The translations under genes and the position numbers were made by a program. A stretch of 60,520 nucleotides of DNA from Vibrio sp. 10N.261.55.A7 (lineage in GTDB: Bacteria > Pseudomonadota > Gammaproteobacteria > Enterobacterales > Vibrionaceae). The stretch spans positions 1 through 60,520 of the forward strand of contig NZ_MCWZ01000304.1 of NCBI RefSeq assembly GCF_002877365.1. The letters are read 5' to 3'. The notes below the pieces were generated by a model, which made no database searches, was not told the origin of the DNA, and saw only the letters and a program-made list of their open reading frames with translations. This document shows positions 8,507 through 18,526 of this stretch, in pieces; the first letter of the stretch is position 1, and each line of letters opens with the position of its first letter.

Positions 8507-9480
8507 ATCAATTGTTGTTCGCTTAGCCTAGCAACGGGTAGCGTCGATTCAGGCCACGCTGTTTCTAACTGAGTTTGGAACATGTTCAATGTGTCTAGCC
8601 CAGGAACCTCATTTGGAAGTTGCCATTTTGAGAAGCGGGCTAATTGATCCAGGCCGAGGCTTGATTCAATGCTAGAGCTGATCACCGTTTGAATGCTCAA
8701 TACTTTCGCTTTTTCAATAAGGTCGATACATCTCTGCACAGACCCTATCAACATAGGCTTTATCACTATCGCTTTAGCACCGGTTAAATCCTCCAGTGAG
8801 AAGCCGCTCTTTTGTACAGCGTGCTGAAGAGTTTCATCCCAAGCAATGGCGATACCAGTATCAATAGCCAGTGAAAAGCTATCCCCAGGTGACATACAAG
8901 GCTCTTCCAGGTAATGAATACGTTGGCGCAAGGAAGGCGCTACAGACTTCGCAAATTTCTGTGCCTGCTCTAGAGACCAAGAGCGGTTAGCATCCAGTCG
9001 AAGTGATAGGTCAGGGATAGATTCAAGTAGTAAGCTCACGATCATCCCATCGCGAATCGGCTCGTACAAACCCACTTTGACCTTGGCGATTTTTTCACCT
9101 TCCATCGCACTGAGCACGGGAATAAGTTCATCAGGGTCGCCACTGCACAACGGCGCAGCTCGGTAGTTCCCTTCAGGGGGTAACTCGCCTGCTAGCTCTA
9201 ATTCGGCCATGGATAAACCAAAAGCGACTGAAGGATAGAGTTCATCATAGACAAAGCTCTCTCCGTTAATCCACATTTCAAGCTGTTGCTGTGCCTGTAG
9301 GCCTGCCTCATCGGTTGTCTCGAGGCTAAACCCAATCAGAGGCGAAATTTCGCTTCGGCCAACACGACCATTTTCACTCAATTCTACGATAAACCCGACT
9401 CGCTCTGTGAGCTTGTGGTTTCGTAGAATAACACCGCTATCCATAGGTAATTGATAACGATACAATTTAGCTGATTTCAT
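8494..9480 (-). CDS. menC: o-Succinylbenzoate synthase
   Basis: 328 aa enolase-superfamily enzyme that dehydrates SHCHC to o-succinylbenzoate. Superfamily residues are visible: the KVKVGLYE lysine pair, metal-ligand segments RLDANRSWS and YLEEPC, a third metal ligand in AWDETL, and the KPMLIGS lysine. Length is normal for the gammaproteobacterial enzyme (~320 aa). It sits between menB and menE; about 260 bp separate it from menB, a gap holding the short uncertain ORF at 9550-9741. Confidence 0.95.
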   Translation of the reverse strand: MKSAKLYRYQLPMDSGVILRNHKLTERVGFIVELSENGRVGRSEISPLIGFSLETTDEAGLQAQQQLEMWINGESFVYDELYPSVAFGLSMAELELAGELPPEGNYRAAPLCSGDPDELIPVLSAMEGEKIAKVKVGLYEPIRDGMIVSLLLESIPDLSLRLDANRSWSLEQAQKFAKSVAPSLRQRIHYLEEPCMSPGDSFSLAIDTGIAIAWDETLQHAVQKSGFSLEDLTGAKAIVIKPMLIGSVQRCIDLIEKAKVLSIQTVISSSIESSLGLDQLARFSKWQLPNEVPGLDTLNMFQTQLETAWPESTLPVARLSEQQLMWQS

Positions 9481-9549
9481 ACAAGGTTCCGCTTTAGTAA
9501 TACGCGATCATGACTAATACATAGACCATCATACCCAATCATAAGTTCA

Positions 9550-9798
9550 TCAATTACCAATACAGACCGCCCAATAGCAAGGATCATTTTGTGTTTCCTC
9601 GCTTTCTAACACAAAAGTAACGTCTTGCTTCTCGTTATGCCCAATGAGCCATATTTCATGCTCATTGAACTGACGTTGTCTATTCCAATTCCACTTGGAT
9701 GACTTATGACCTGATTCTTCTACATCAAATTTGAGCTTTTCATTACGGGTTACGCGGATACTTATCAAAATCAGGACGGCGTTTCTCATTAAACGCAT
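9550..9798 (-). CDS. Uncertain small ORF without a clear start, overlapping menB
   Basis: An open frame that runs out of the 3' end of menB (stop at 9743) and ends at 9550. The part beyond menB ([20 protein letters not shown] through CYWAVCIGN) has protein-like composition, but it contains no ATG after the menB stop; the only starts are ATG or TTG codons inside menB. It may be a translationally coupled small protein, the remains of a gene that lost its start, or a chance ORF. I do not recognise a family. Confidence 0.3.
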   Translation of the reverse strand: MRLMRNAVLILISIRVTRNEKLKFDVEESGHKSSKWNWNRQRQFNEHEIWLIGHNEKQDVTFVLESEETQNDPCYWAVCIGN

Positions 9799-10609
9799 TA
9801 CGCCCTTCTTGCCCCTCTTCCGTCATGTAGAACATCATCGTTGCGTTTCCTGCTAACTCTTGCAAACCTGCTTGGCCGTCACAATCAGCATTGAGCGCTG
9901 CTTTTAGGCAACGCAGTGCCATTGGGCTATGTTGTAGTGTCTCTCTAGACCAACGAATTGCTTCTTTTTCTAAGTCTTCAACCGGTACGACGGTGTTTAC
10001 AAGCCCCATATCTAAGGCTTCTTGCGCATCGTAGAATCGGCATAAGAACCAAATCTCACGGGCTTTTTTCTGCCCCACAATTCTCGCCATATAAGACGCG
10101 CCCCAACCACCATCAAAAGAGCCGACTTTTGGCCCTGTTTGACCGAATTGAGCATTCTCAGCTGCAATCGTTAGGTCACACATCATATGGAGTACATGAC
10201 CGCCACCGACAGCCCAGCCAGCAACCGCTGCAATCACAGGTTTAGGACAGGTACGGATTTGACGCTGGAAATCCAGAACATTGAGGTGATGAGTACCGCT
10301 GTCATCTTTATAGCCACCGTAGTCACCACGGATCTTCTGGTCGCCACCAGAGCAAAACGCTTTTTCACCGAGCCCAGTAAGAATAATAACGCCGACTTTT
10401 TCGTCATAGCGCGCATTCGCCAGTGCATCAATCATCTCTTTGACCGTTTGAGGGCGAAAAGCGTTGTGAACTTGAGGACGGGCTATGGTGATTTTTGCGA
10501 TGCCATCGGATGACTTATGGTAGTAAATATCTTCGTATTCACCCGTGCACTCTTGCCAATCAACGGGTGCATAAAGTTCTTCTTCTGTAATGCCTACTGT
10601 TTTTGCCAT
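9743..10609 (-). CDS. menB: 1,4-Dihydroxy-2-naphthoyl-CoA synthase
   Basis: 288 aa crotonase-superfamily enzyme that cyclises o-succinylbenzoyl-CoA. Family landmarks: the oxyanion-hole segments [18 protein letters not shown] and [12 protein letters not shown], the MenB block [30 protein letters not shown], and the C-terminus [13 protein letters not shown], which is nearly invariant in MenB. Length matches bacterial MenB (~285 aa). In the operon it follows menH (62 bp gap) and precedes menC. Confidence 0.97.
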   Translation of the reverse strand: MAKTVGITEEELYAPVDWQECTGEYEDIYYHKSSDGIAKITIARPQVHNAFRPQTVKEMIDALANARYDEKVGVIILTGLGEKAFCSGGDQKIRGDYGGYKDDSGTHHLNVLDFQRQIRTCPKPVIAAVAGWAVGGGHVLHMMCDLTIAAENAQFGQTGPKVGSFDGGWGASYMARIVGQKKAREIWFLCRFYDAQEALDMGLVNTVVPVEDLEKEAIRWSRETLQHSPMALRCLKAALNADCDGQAGLQELAGNATMMFYMTEEGQEGRNAFNEKRRPDFDKYPRNP

Positions 10610-10671
10610 TTTTATTATCCATCTGTTCGTTTTCGCCCGCTCGATGCGAGCCTATATTATTTGTCTTGTCT

Positions 10672-11451
10672 TTATCGATTCTGTATGAAATCCATAATGA
10701 TCTTCGTAAATTCGTTCGGGCACTCTTGGTGCACATTATGCCCAGCACCTGAAACGACACTGAAGGATAAGCCACTTTCTTTCGCCATTGTGCTGAATTT
10801 GTTGTCTTTGCCACCACAGACATAGTGTATGGGAAGCGAGGCTTCGATTAAGACTTCTCGCAAATACTCCTGCTTTGCCAGTGATGTAGCAAGCAACATA
10901 TGCGCAATAGATGGGCCAAGATTATCACTTCGTTTACTCACCAATAATTGTCTTTGCTCATCATTTAGTGAAGAAAAAACGCTTTGTTGATACCAATTGA
11001 ATAATACCTGTTCAATTGGTTCATGAATGAATCGATTCGCCCAATTCTCATCATTGATCAATCGTTCTCTCTTTTCTTGAGCGGTTTTTAGACCAAAATT
11101 CCCTCCCTCAATAACCAGCCCTTGGAGATTGAGTTTTTGGAAAAGATTTCTGGCGACGCCATGCATGGCAACCCGTCCCCCTAAGGAGTAACCAATCAGA
11201 TAAATAGGTTGGTTAGGCTCTAAAATTTGCGTCAATGTCTCTGTGATGTAAGAGCAGCATTCATCTAAATTCGCACACGACGAGTGGGCACTTCGACCGT
11301 GCCCTGGAAGATCAATGGTGATACAAGAATATTGATTAAGTAAAGCGATGCTCTCACACCAATCATAGCCACTGCCGAGCAAGCCATGTAGAAAAACCAA
11401 CGTAGGCTTTTCCAGTTTGTGTACTGGGTGGTAGCTATCGTTACTTAGCAT
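10672..11451 (-). CDS. menH: SHCHC synthase (alpha/beta hydrolase)
   Basis: 259 aa when started at ATG 11451 (MLSNDSYHPVHK), which overlaps the menD stop by 11 bp. The longer frame, back to 11517, has no family-like N-terminus. An alpha/beta-hydrolase fold is visible: FLHGLLGSGYDW, DLPGHGRS, the nucleophile elbow GYSLGGRVAM, and a C-terminal His in GAGHNVHQE. MenH eliminates pyruvate from SEPHCHC to give SHCHC. Gene order and overlap fit the standard men operon. Confidence 0.93.
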   Translation of the reverse strand: MLSNDSYHPVHKLEKPTLVFLHGLLGSGYDWCESIALLNQYSCITIDLPGHGRSAHSSCANLDECCSYITETLTQILEPNQPIYLIGYSLGGRVAMHGVARNLFQKLNLQGLVIEGGNFGLKTAQEKRERLINDENWANRFIHEPIEQVLFNWYQQSVFSSLNDEQRQLLVSKRSDNLGPSIAHMLLATSLAKQEYLREVLIEASLPIHYVCGGKDNKFSTMAKESGLSFSVVSGAGHNVHQECPNEFTKIIMDFIQNR

Positions 11452-13180
11452 GAATGTGGTTATAAAACTCTTTGAGTTGCAAAGACGCTTGGCCTGGCAA
11501 GGTCTGAACTTCAACAATTAGCGCGCCAGATCCATGTTGTATATGCGTTGATATACTTGTCAAGCAACCCGAAAGGGTATGAGGCTTGTCGTAAAGCAAC
11601 CCAAACTGCTTCGCAGCGTATTCAAATTGATAGCCGTGAGGCATTTGATAGAGGGCTTGTTTTTGCTCTTTTGGTACAGGTAAAAGATCAAATATGGCTC
11701 CGCCGTCATTATTCGTAACAACGATCACCACAGGCACCTCTTGATGAGTGAGCAGCGCAAGAGAGTTGAGGTCATAGAGCAAAGAGGTATCGCCAATAAA
11801 CAACACCAAAGGCTGAGAACGCGCTCTTTGGACTCCTGCCGCCGTTGCGACTAACCCATCAATACCTGACGCGCCACGATTGGTATACACCTCTCGATTA
11901 TCCAAAATAGAAAACATATCGATTAAGCGCACAAACAAGCTATTGCCAATAAAGAGTGGCGTTTTTTTCGGTAACTGTGCTAATAAGTCGTGTATTGAGC
12001 AAGCTAACGCAAGCTCGCTGACTTGGTCATCACTGTCTGACAAAGCTTGGGCTGTGGTATTGACTGATGTGGAGAGAGTCTTAATTTGGTCCGCCCAACC
12101 AACCTGAATGTCACCTTTGAATCGGCGAACACAATCTAAATGGCATTCAATCCATTCACTGATATTTGCGACGTAATGAGTCTGCCTCAAATGAGACGGG
12201 TTGTTTCTGTCTGCACTTTCAGATACATAGATGTAATCGCAACCTGAGTCAGACACATGCTCTTCTAGCCAGTGATTGAGACGTTTCGAGATGATTCGAG
12301 AGCCAAACTGCACCACCGCTTCACACTCTCTCAGTATGGCTCTGTGCGGCACATCACCATCATCCGTTTGCAGCCATAAATCATAGTGTGCCCATTCACT
12401 GCTGACCCCTGACTGAGGATCGCACAGTATTGGCCATTCTAAGAATTTGGCAAGTTCGAGGGCTTGTAGGGCTTCAGCGACGCCAATGCTACCAACAACG
12501 ATTAACCCTTTCTTCGTAAAGAGATCGTCATCAACTGAATGCTCTCCAGACATAAAAATAGATTGGCTATAGCGTTGATTCGACGCTTTCCAAACGGCAA
12601 CCGTTTTCAAGTAACGCTGGTAAATGGCTTTATCTTCATTGGAATACAGTGGCTCAGGGAACGGGCAGTTAATGTGTATCGCAGAGCCTTGCTGACTTTG
12701 CTTGTGCATCGCTTCGTCAACACTCGTCAACAACCAATGTAAGCTAATATTTTCAGATGGATTAGGAAGATTAAGCGCTGCTGTAACATGAGTCGAGAAG
12801 AGGCCTTGCTGAACAATCGCTTGATTTGCCCCACATCCCACCAACTGCTGTGGCCGATCGGCTGACAATACCACTAGCTTTTCACCAGTGAGTTTGGCTT
12901 CTGCTATTGCAGGCAATAAATTCGCCACAGCAGTGCCTGATGTGACCACAATGGCAACAGGCGCTTTGCTGGCTTTCGCTAACCCTAGGGCTAAAAAGCC
13001 TAATCCACGCTCATCAAAATGGGTATGAATAGCGAGGTTATTATTCGCATCGGCTTCGAGCGTTAAAGGTGTAGAACGTGAGCCTGGCGCAATGCAGATA
13101 TCTTTCACGCCGAAACGAGTTAGCTCTTCTAAAATGACCTCACACCAAATTCGATTCATCACCGCTTGGTTTTCGATCAT
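11441..13180 (-). CDS. menD: SEPHCHC synthase (ThDP enzyme)
   Basis: 579 aa thiamine-diphosphate enzyme that adds 2-oxoglutarate to isochorismate. The N-terminal Pyr domain begins CEVILEELTRFGVKDICIAPGSRSTPL, including the MenD signature PGSRSTPL. The C-terminal ThDP-binding block is GDTSLLYDLNSL through NNDGGAIFDLLP. Length is as expected (~560-580 aa). It overlaps menF by 4 bp (ATGA) and menH by 11 bp, so menF-menD-menH is tightly coupled. Confidence 0.97.
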   Translation of the reverse strand: MIENQAVMNRIWCEVILEELTRFGVKDICIAPGSRSTPLTLEADANNNLAIHTHFDERGLGFLALGLAKASKAPVAIVVTSGTAVANLLPAIAEAKLTGEKLVVLSADRPQQLVGCGANQAIVQQGLFSTHVTAALNLPNPSENISLHWLLTSVDEAMHKQSQQGSAIHINCPFPEPLYSNEDKAIYQRYLKTVAVWKASNQRYSQSIFMSGEHSVDDDLFTKKGLIVVGSIGVAEALQALELAKFLEWPILCDPQSGVSSEWAHYDLWLQTDDGDVPHRAILRECEAVVQFGSRIISKRLNHWLEEHVSDSGCDYIYVSESADRNNPSHLRQTHYVANISEWIECHLDCVRRFKGDIQVGWADQIKTLSTSVNTTAQALSDSDDQVSELALACSIHDLLAQLPKKTPLFIGNSLFVRLIDMFSILDNREVYTNRGASGIDGLVATAAGVQRARSQPLVLFIGDTSLLYDLNSLALLTHQEVPVVIVVTNNDGGAIFDLLPVPKEQKQALYQMPHGYQFEYAAKQFGLLYDKPHTLSGCLTSISTHIQHGSGALIVEVQTLPGQASLQLKEFYNHIHAK

Positions 13181-14484
13181 GAAGCGACTCCTAATGGCGC
13201 ACTGTCTGAAATAAGGGAAAGTAGGGTCGACATTTTTTTATCGAGTTCTTGCCATTCATGGCTTGCGATAGATCCAGGCACAATACCCGCTCCGGCAAAC
13301 AGTTGAACTTGATTGTTCACCACAAGCGCACTGCGAATTGCAACGCAAAATTCTGCTTTTTGATGGCTGACATACCCAACAGAGCCTGCGTACCAGCCTC
13401 TTGAAAAAGTCTCGTTTTCACGAATAAAGTCAATGGACTCTTGTCGTGGAAGGCCGGCAACCGCAGCCGTCGGTTGTAGAGCACTCAATAGCTGAACCCC
13501 ATTTGTCCCTTTATAAAGATGCGCTCGAATGCTTCTTTTAAGGTGTTGCACCTTGCGCAGTCTCACCAGACGAGTATCCGCTTCCACTTCAATATCTTCC
13601 GAGTGAGGGGTTAAACGCTCTACGATGTCGTCAACAACATATTGATTTTCATTTAAATTTTTAATGTCTTGAGAAAGCCAATTAGCTAACTTCATATCTT
13701 GCGTTGCATTTTCACCACGGCCGATGGTGCCCGCCAGCGCTTCTGTGTGCAGTTCTTGTCCGACACGGGAATAAAGCCGCTCAGGCGTAGAGCCCATGAA
13801 GCTGTGCTTTTGGTCCAGTGCCATTAAAAAATGAAAGCTGTGATGATTTTGCTGATAGCTTGCCTTGAGCAATTGCGCCGCACTGAGAGGTTTATCAAGT
13901 TCAAGTACTGTCTTTCTCGCCAGCACAACTTTTTTAAACTCACCTTGCCCAATGCCCGCTAATACTTTATCTACCAGCTGCGCCCACTCGTGATTACTTG
14001 GTGTGTGTTCAATGCTAGTAATATGAGAAGAGAGAGGGTGAATTAGTGATGCTTCAGCTTGCAACTTGGCTAATGTCGAGAGGGTTCTTTGCTTTTCTCT
14101 TGTGATGTTTGCTGCTAACGCCCAGGAATCGTCAAATCGAATCAATTCCACTTGTGGTAGGAAGAAAAACGACGGCATGCAGCGTCTGTTCTTCTCTGTG
14201 TTCCCATCAAACGATCGACCACCCCAAATACGCTGGTCTGCACCTAATATGGTGTAGGCGGGTGCCAGTTCTGAAAAAGTATAAAGTTGGCCAAGTGCTA
14301 CCACTTCTTCGCGCGTATCTCGCGATTGCCAGTAAAATTTGGGGAAAATAGGCTGAGCTTCTAGCCAGTCAATAAAAGCAATATTCGGGTTTTCCTCAAG
14401 AACTTGAACCACACGAACTTGACCATCTTTGGCGCTCTTTACGCGTTCAATAAGTTCAGCTATTGCTTGATGAAATTGAGACAA
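13177..14484 (-). CDS. menF: Menaquinone-specific isochorismate synthase
   Basis: 435 aa chorismate-utilising enzyme and first gene of the men operon. Family motifs in the C-terminal half: KKVVLARKTVLEL, FMGSTPERLY, HTEALAGTIGRG, QYVVDDIVERL, LQPTAAVAGLP and GWYAGSVGY with GAGIVPGS. It converts chorismate to isochorismate. The 217-bp AT-rich gap to divergent alaA must hold its promoter. The start at 14484 gives a normal N-terminus. Confidence 0.95.
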   Translation of the reverse strand: MSQFHQAIAELIERVKSAKDGQVRVVQVLEENPNIAFIDWLEAQPIFPKFYWQSRDTREEVVALGQLYTFSELAPAYTILGADQRIWGGRSFDGNTEKNRRCMPSFFFLPQVELIRFDDSWALAANITREKQRTLSTLAKLQAEASLIHPLSSHITSIEHTPSNHEWAQLVDKVLAGIGQGEFKKVVLARKTVLELDKPLSAAQLLKASYQQNHHSFHFLMALDQKHSFMGSTPERLYSRVGQELHTEALAGTIGRGENATQDMKLANWLSQDIKNLNENQYVVDDIVERLTPHSEDIEVEADTRLVRLRKVQHLKRSIRAHLYKGTNGVQLLSALQPTAAVAGLPRQESIDFIRENETFSRGWYAGSVGYVSHQKAEFCVAIRSALVVNNQVQLFAGAGIVPGSIASHEWQELDKKMSTLLSLISDSAPLGVAS

Positions 14485-14701
14485 ACCAACCTCGTATATC
14501 GATGATATTACTATTATTAGATGGATACTCTATTTATAGACCTTAATGAGATCAAGGTTGTATATTAAATTTAAAGGATTCCTGTGATAAGAAACGTACA
14601 AAGAATAATCATCAGTTCAATTAATAGCAGATTTTAATTCTATCAAATCAAAAAATGGGATACTTTAAATATAGATTTGAATCATTTTTAGGGATTGCGC
14701 A

Positions 14702-15916
14702 ATGGAAAATATCGGGATGTCGTCAAAACTCGATAATGTCTGCTACGACATTAGGGGGCCTGTGCTCAAACATGCTAAACGCATGGAAGAAGAAGGGCAT
14801 AAAATTCTTAAGTTAAATATTGGGAACCCCGCCCCATTTGGTTTTGACGCCCCAGATGAGATTCTAGTTGATGTAATACGCAACTTCCCTACTTCACAAG
14901 GTTACTGTGATTCAAAAGGCATTTACTCTGCTCGTAAAGCGGTCGTTCAGCACTATCAAAAGAAGGGCATCCATTCGCTCGACGTAGAAGATGTGTATAT
15001 CGGTAATGGTGTATCTGAGCTGATTGTGATGGCGATGCAAGCGCTCTTGAACAATGGCGATGAAATGCTGGTTCCTGCCCCCGACTACCCTCTTTGGACG
15101 GCATCCGTTGCGTTGTCTGGCGGTAAAGCGGTTCACTATATCTGTGATGAAGGCGCTGACTGGTATCCAGACCTTGATGATATTAAAAAGAAGATCGGCC
15201 CTAAAACTCGCGGCATTGTTCTGATCAATCCGAATAACCCAACCGGTGCGGTGTACAGCCGTGACTTCCTGCTTGAGGTTATCGAGATCGCTCGCAAGCA
15301 TAAGCTCATTATTTTTGCTGATGAGATATACGATAAAGTCCTTTATGACGGCGCGACTCATACGTCAATCGCGACACTAACAGAAGATGTTTTGGTCGTG
15401 ACCTTTAACGGGCTGTCTAAGGCATACCGTGTTTGTGGTTTCCGCAGTGGTTGGATGTTTTTGACCGGTCCCAAGCATTTCGCGTCTGGTTATGTGGCTG
15501 GCCTAGAAATGTTGGCGTCCATGCGTCTTTGTGCCAATGTTCCCATGCAGCACGCCATTCAAACTGCTCTTGGTGGCTATCAAAGTATTAACGAGCTTAT
15601 CTTACCGGGCGGGCGTTTGCTTGAGCAAAGAGATCGGGCTTGGGAACTCATCAACCAAATCCCTGGTGTCTCCTGTGTGAAACCGAAAGGGGCAATGTAT
15701 CTGTTCCCCAAAATAGACACCAAGAAATACAGCATCAAAGATGACCAAAAGATGGTGTTGGACTTCTTAATTCAAGAAAAAGTACTCCTCGTTCAAGGCA
15801 GCGGCTTTAACTGGCCAAAACCGGATCACTTCCGCATTGTGACTCTGCCACATATTGAAGATTTAGAAACCGCCATCGGTCGTTTTGAGCGCTTCCTCAC
15901 GACGTATCGCCAGTAA
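14702..15916 (+). CDS. alaA: Alanine aminotransferase AlaA
   Basis: 404 aa class I/II PLP aminotransferase, near-identical in plan to E. coli AlaA (YfbQ): SSKLDNVCYDIRGPVLK, LKLNIGNPAPFGFDAPDE, NPNNPTGAVYS, and the PLP lysine K240 in FNGLSKAYRVCGFR. It transaminates pyruvate with glutamate to give alanine. Monocistronic, with a strong hairpin terminator ~30 bp downstream. The start ATG 14702 adds MENIGM before the conserved SSKLDN. Confidence 0.97.
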   Translation: MENIGMSSKLDNVCYDIRGPVLKHAKRMEEEGHKILKLNIGNPAPFGFDAPDEILVDVIRNFPTSQGYCDSKGIYSARKAVVQHYQKKGIHSLDVEDVYIGNGVSELIVMAMQALLNNGDEMLVPAPDYPLWTASVALSGGKAVHYICDEGADWYPDLDDIKKKIGPKTRGIVLINPNNPTGAVYSRDFLLEVIEIARKHKLIIFADEIYDKVLYDGATHTSIATLTEDVLVVTFNGLSKAYRVCGFRSGWMFLTGPKHFASGYVAGLEMLASMRLCANVPMQHAIQTALGGYQSINELILPGGRLLEQRDRAWELINQIPGVSCVKPKGAMYLFPKIDTKKYSIKDDQKMVLDFLIQEKVLLVQGSGFNWPKPDHFRIVTLPHIEDLETAIGRFERFLTTYRQ

Positions 15917-15943
15917 CGATCATAAGCGCTTGGTGACATCTTC

Positions 15944-15998
15944 ATGGACACTGTCTCGATTTTGGCAACATTGCTAAAATGAGAAAGTGTCCATTTTT
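15944..15998 (+). terminator. Terminator of alaA
   Basis: Outer arms ATGGACACT and AGTGTCCAT (9 bp) enclose a second inner stem (ATTTTGGCA / TGCTAAAAT, one mismatch) and are followed by a run of five T. Confidence 0.8.
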
Positions 15999-16052
15999 AT
16001 TTGAGACGAAGAAGCATAGACTGGTCAGTTAGAGATAAGGAGTCACGCTGTT

Positions 16053-16655
16053 ATGGACGATAACCACACCCCGAATGAAAGCCACTTCTTTGCCCACCTT
16101 GCGCGAATGAAGTTGATACAGCGCTGGCCACTCATGCGCTCTGTTTCTACCGAGAACATTTCGGAGCATAGTCTTCAAGTCGCTTTTGTCGCTCACGCCC
16201 TTGCTGTTATTAAAAACAAAAAATTTGACGGTCAGTTGAATCCTGAGCGCATCGCCATTTTAGGGATGTATCACGACACCAGTGAGGTGCTAACGGGCGA
16301 CCTTCCTACTCCTGTTAAGTACTACAATCAGGAGATTGCAAAAGAGTATAAGAAAATAGAAGCCGCGGCCGAGAAAAAACTGCTTTCGATGCTGCCAGAA
16401 GAATTCCATGACGATTTTTCCCCCTTCCTTATCACTCAAAAAGCACACCCCGACGACGCTGCGATCGTAAAGCAAGCCGACACTATTTGCGCGTATTTGA
16501 AATGCTTAGAAGAGCTCAGTGCAGGCAACCACGAATATGCCCTTGCTAAAAAACGCTTAGATATCACGCTCAAAGAACGTCAAACCGATGAAATGGTTTA
16601 TTTCTTAGAGACATTTGCGCCTAGCTTTGAGTTGTCACTCGACGAAATAACCTAA
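16053..16655 (+). CDS. yfbR: 5'-Deoxynucleotidase YfbR
   Basis: 200 aa HD-domain phosphohydrolase. The metal-binding HD pair is H74-D75 in MYHDTSEV; other landmarks are [33 protein letters not shown] and [12 protein letters not shown]. It dephosphorylates 5'-deoxyribonucleoside monophosphates, controlling dNTP pools. Its position after alaA matches the yfbQ-yfbR order in enterics. ATG 16053 is preceded by AAGGAG at good spacing. Confidence 0.95.
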   Translation: MDDNHTPNESHFFAHLARMKLIQRWPLMRSVSTENISEHSLQVAFVAHALAVIKNKKFDGQLNPERIAILGMYHDTSEVLTGDLPTPVKYYNQEIAKEYKKIEAAAEKKLLSMLPEEFHDDFSPFLITQKAHPDDAAIVKQADTICAYLKCLEELSAGNHEYALAKKRLDITLKERQTDEMVYFLETFAPSFELSLDEIT

Positions 16656-16666
16656 GTCAATAAGCG

Positions 16667-16694
16667 AAGGGCGACTGCATCATCAGTCGCCCTT
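16667..16694. terminator. Bidirectional hairpin between yfbR and the ABC cluster
   Basis: AAGGGCGACTG and CAGTCGCCCTT form a perfect 11-bp stem with a 6-nt CATCAT loop, lying between convergent genes. The T tract is weak on both sides. Confidence 0.65.
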
Positions 16695-16760
16695 GATCAT
16701 TATTGTTGCCGTTACTTTATCCAACCAATTTGTGCACCAAATATTGTCAAATCTCAAGCG

Positions 16761-17705
16761 CTAAGCCATCTCAATCTCGCCAACGTAATGATTGCCATCA
16801 AACTGCTTATAACCCGTCACCGGGGCGAAGCTTGCCTCACGGATCACGTTGGCTTTTGCTAACAATTCCGCCCCGCTTTCCGCTGCATCTTCAAAGCTGA
16901 TGTAAGGGTTCGGTATTGCTGAAAGCAGAAGTTGTGTGTAGGGATGCTGAGGGTTATCGATGACACTGCTTGTATCACCAAACTCAACGATTTGCCCTTG
17001 ATACATAATGGCAACCTCTTCAGCAAAATAACGGGCTGTGGCGATGTCATGTGTGATGTACAAGAAAGTAAACCCTTCATCATCTTTGAGCCGTTTAAGA
17101 AGGTCTAGAACATCGAGACGAATCGATACATCTAACATCGATGTGGGTTCATCGGCGAGAATAACCTCAGCGCCCACCGCAACCGCCCTTGCAATAGAAA
17201 CACGTTGCCGCTGTCCTCCAGAAAGCTGATGTGGGTATTTTGATGCGGTTAATTCAGGATCCAACTCCACCATGGTTAACAGCTCGTTGACTCGGATTTT
17301 TGCTTCTGCACTGTTTTTTACATGATTGTGCGTCAATAAAGGTCGAGCAATATGATGGTAGATCGTGTGAGCAGGATTAAGCGAGCCATAGGGGTCTTGG
17401 AATATCATCTGAATCTGTTTGCGATATTCCATTAACTGATTACGGCTTTTAATCTGATTAATATCTTCACCCTTAAAGAAAACCTCTCCACTGGTGTGTT
17501 GATGCATCTTTGTCAATAATCGGGCGACGGTACTTTTCCCTGAGCCACTCTCTCCAACCAGCGCCATCGCTCGCCCTTTCTTTAGATCAAAACTCACATT
17601 GCGCAGCGCTTTGACCTCTTTCTTCTTTCCGCCTTTCCCGGTTTGGAACGTTTTAACCATATCTTTAACTGAGATAATCGTTTCACCGTAGTTTAACTCG
17701 CTCAT
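16761..17705 (-). CDS. Dpp/Opp-type ABC transporter ATP-binding protein (second)
   Basis: 314 aa ATPase with Walker A GESGSGKST, Q-loop MIFQDPYGSLNP, signature LSGGQRQRV and Walker B VILADEPTSMLD, plus the C-terminal oligopeptide-type extension (HPYTQLLLSAIPNP). It energises import through the two permeases upstream. It overlaps the first ATPase by 4 bp. It corresponds in position to the second ATPase of the Vibrio chitooligosaccharide importer, but the usual downstream glycosidase genes are absent here: the next gene is convergent yfbR. Confidence 0.93.
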   Translation of the reverse strand: MSELNYGETIISVKDMVKTFQTGKGGKKKEVKALRNVSFDLKKGRAMALVGESGSGKSTVARLLTKMHQHTSGEVFFKGEDINQIKSRNQLMEYRKQIQMIFQDPYGSLNPAHTIYHHIARPLLTHNHVKNSAEAKIRVNELLTMVELDPELTASKYPHQLSGGQRQRVSIARAVAVGAEVILADEPTSMLDVSIRLDVLDLLKRLKDDEGFTFLYITHDIATARYFAEEVAIMYQGQIVEFGDTSSVIDNPQHPYTQLLLSAIPNPYISFEDAAESGAELLAKANVIREASFAPVTGYKQFDGNHYVGEIEMA

Positions 17706-18526
17706 GCTAGTGTCTCCTCGGTTTGTTCCTGCTTCATCTTATTTTCAAAGGCAGCAGGAATGGATTGCCACAGTTTTTTTGTATAGTCATGTTGTGGGTT
17801 AATTAAAATGTCCCTTGCTTTTGCAACCTCAACTAACTCCCCCTTTAGCATCACACCAATTCGGTCACACAATTGGGTCATCAAACTCAAGTCATGAGTA
17901 ATAAACAGCACCGAAAAGCCGAACTCTTTACGTAAGGCGTGTACTTGCATCAGAATTTCACGCTGAACAACCACATCGAGCGCGGTGGTGGGTTCATCCA
18001 TAATAAGTAAATCAGGTTTTAGCGCTAAACCAATCGCAATCACAATGCGCTGACGCATTCCTCCCGAAAACTGATGAGGATAATCAGATAAACGATCGCC
18101 ACTGATGCCCACCATCGTCAATAGCTCTCGCGCTTTTTCAGCCGATTGCTCGCGGTTGTAGCCTCGGTGCTTATAAAACATGTCGCGGAACTGCTCTTCC
18201 ACGGTGAGCACCGGGTTCAAACTGTTCATGGCACTTTGAAAAACCATGCTCACTTTATTCCAACGCAGATTGGCGATCTGCTTGTCATTCATCTTTAACG
18301 TATCTTCACCGTTTAACAGAACTTCACCTTGGGAGATATACGCAGGCGGTTGCAACAAGCGACTGACTGCAAAGGCAATGGTGCTTTTTCCACACCCTGA
18401 CTCACCAGCAAGGCCAAAAATCTCACCTTTTTTGATATTAAAACTGACATTATTGACCGCAGTAAATTCGCTTTCCTCTAGTAAGTAGTCAACGCATAAG
18501 TTTTTAATTTCCAATGTATTACTCAT
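17702..18526 (-). CDS. Dpp/Opp-type ABC transporter ATP-binding protein (first)
   Basis: 274 aa ATPase: Walker A GESGCGKST, Q-loop VFQSAMNSLNP, signature FSGGMRQRI, Walker B LLIMDEPTTALD, H-loop ITHDLSLM. It has a shorter C-terminal extension than OppD. It overlaps the permease gene by 8 bp and the next ATPase by 4 bp, so the four distal genes form one tightly packed unit. It works as a heterodimer with the neighbouring ATPase. Confidence 0.93.
   Translation of the reverse strand: MSNTLEIKNLCVDYLLEESEFTAVNNVSFNIKKGEIFGLAGESGCGKSTIAFAVSRLLQPPAYISQGEVLLNGEDTLKMNDKQIANLRWNKVSMVFQSAMNSLNPVLTVEEQFRDMFYKHRGYNREQSAEKARELLTMVGISGDRLSDYPHQFSGGMRQRIVIAIGLALKPDLLIMDEPTTALDVVVQREILMQVHALRKEFGFSVLFITHDLSLMTQLCDRIGVMLKGELVEVAKARDILINPQHDYTKKLWQSIPAAFENKMKQEQTEETLA

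Noticed and set aside
11452..11517. Longer MenH N-terminus
   Set aside because: Lies inside menD and does not resemble MenH; ATG 11451 gives the normal length.
14585..14640. Possible 17-codon leader peptide (GTG after AAAGGA) upstream of alaA
   Set aside because: Too short, no hairpin that would make an attenuator, and no run of a relevant amino acid.
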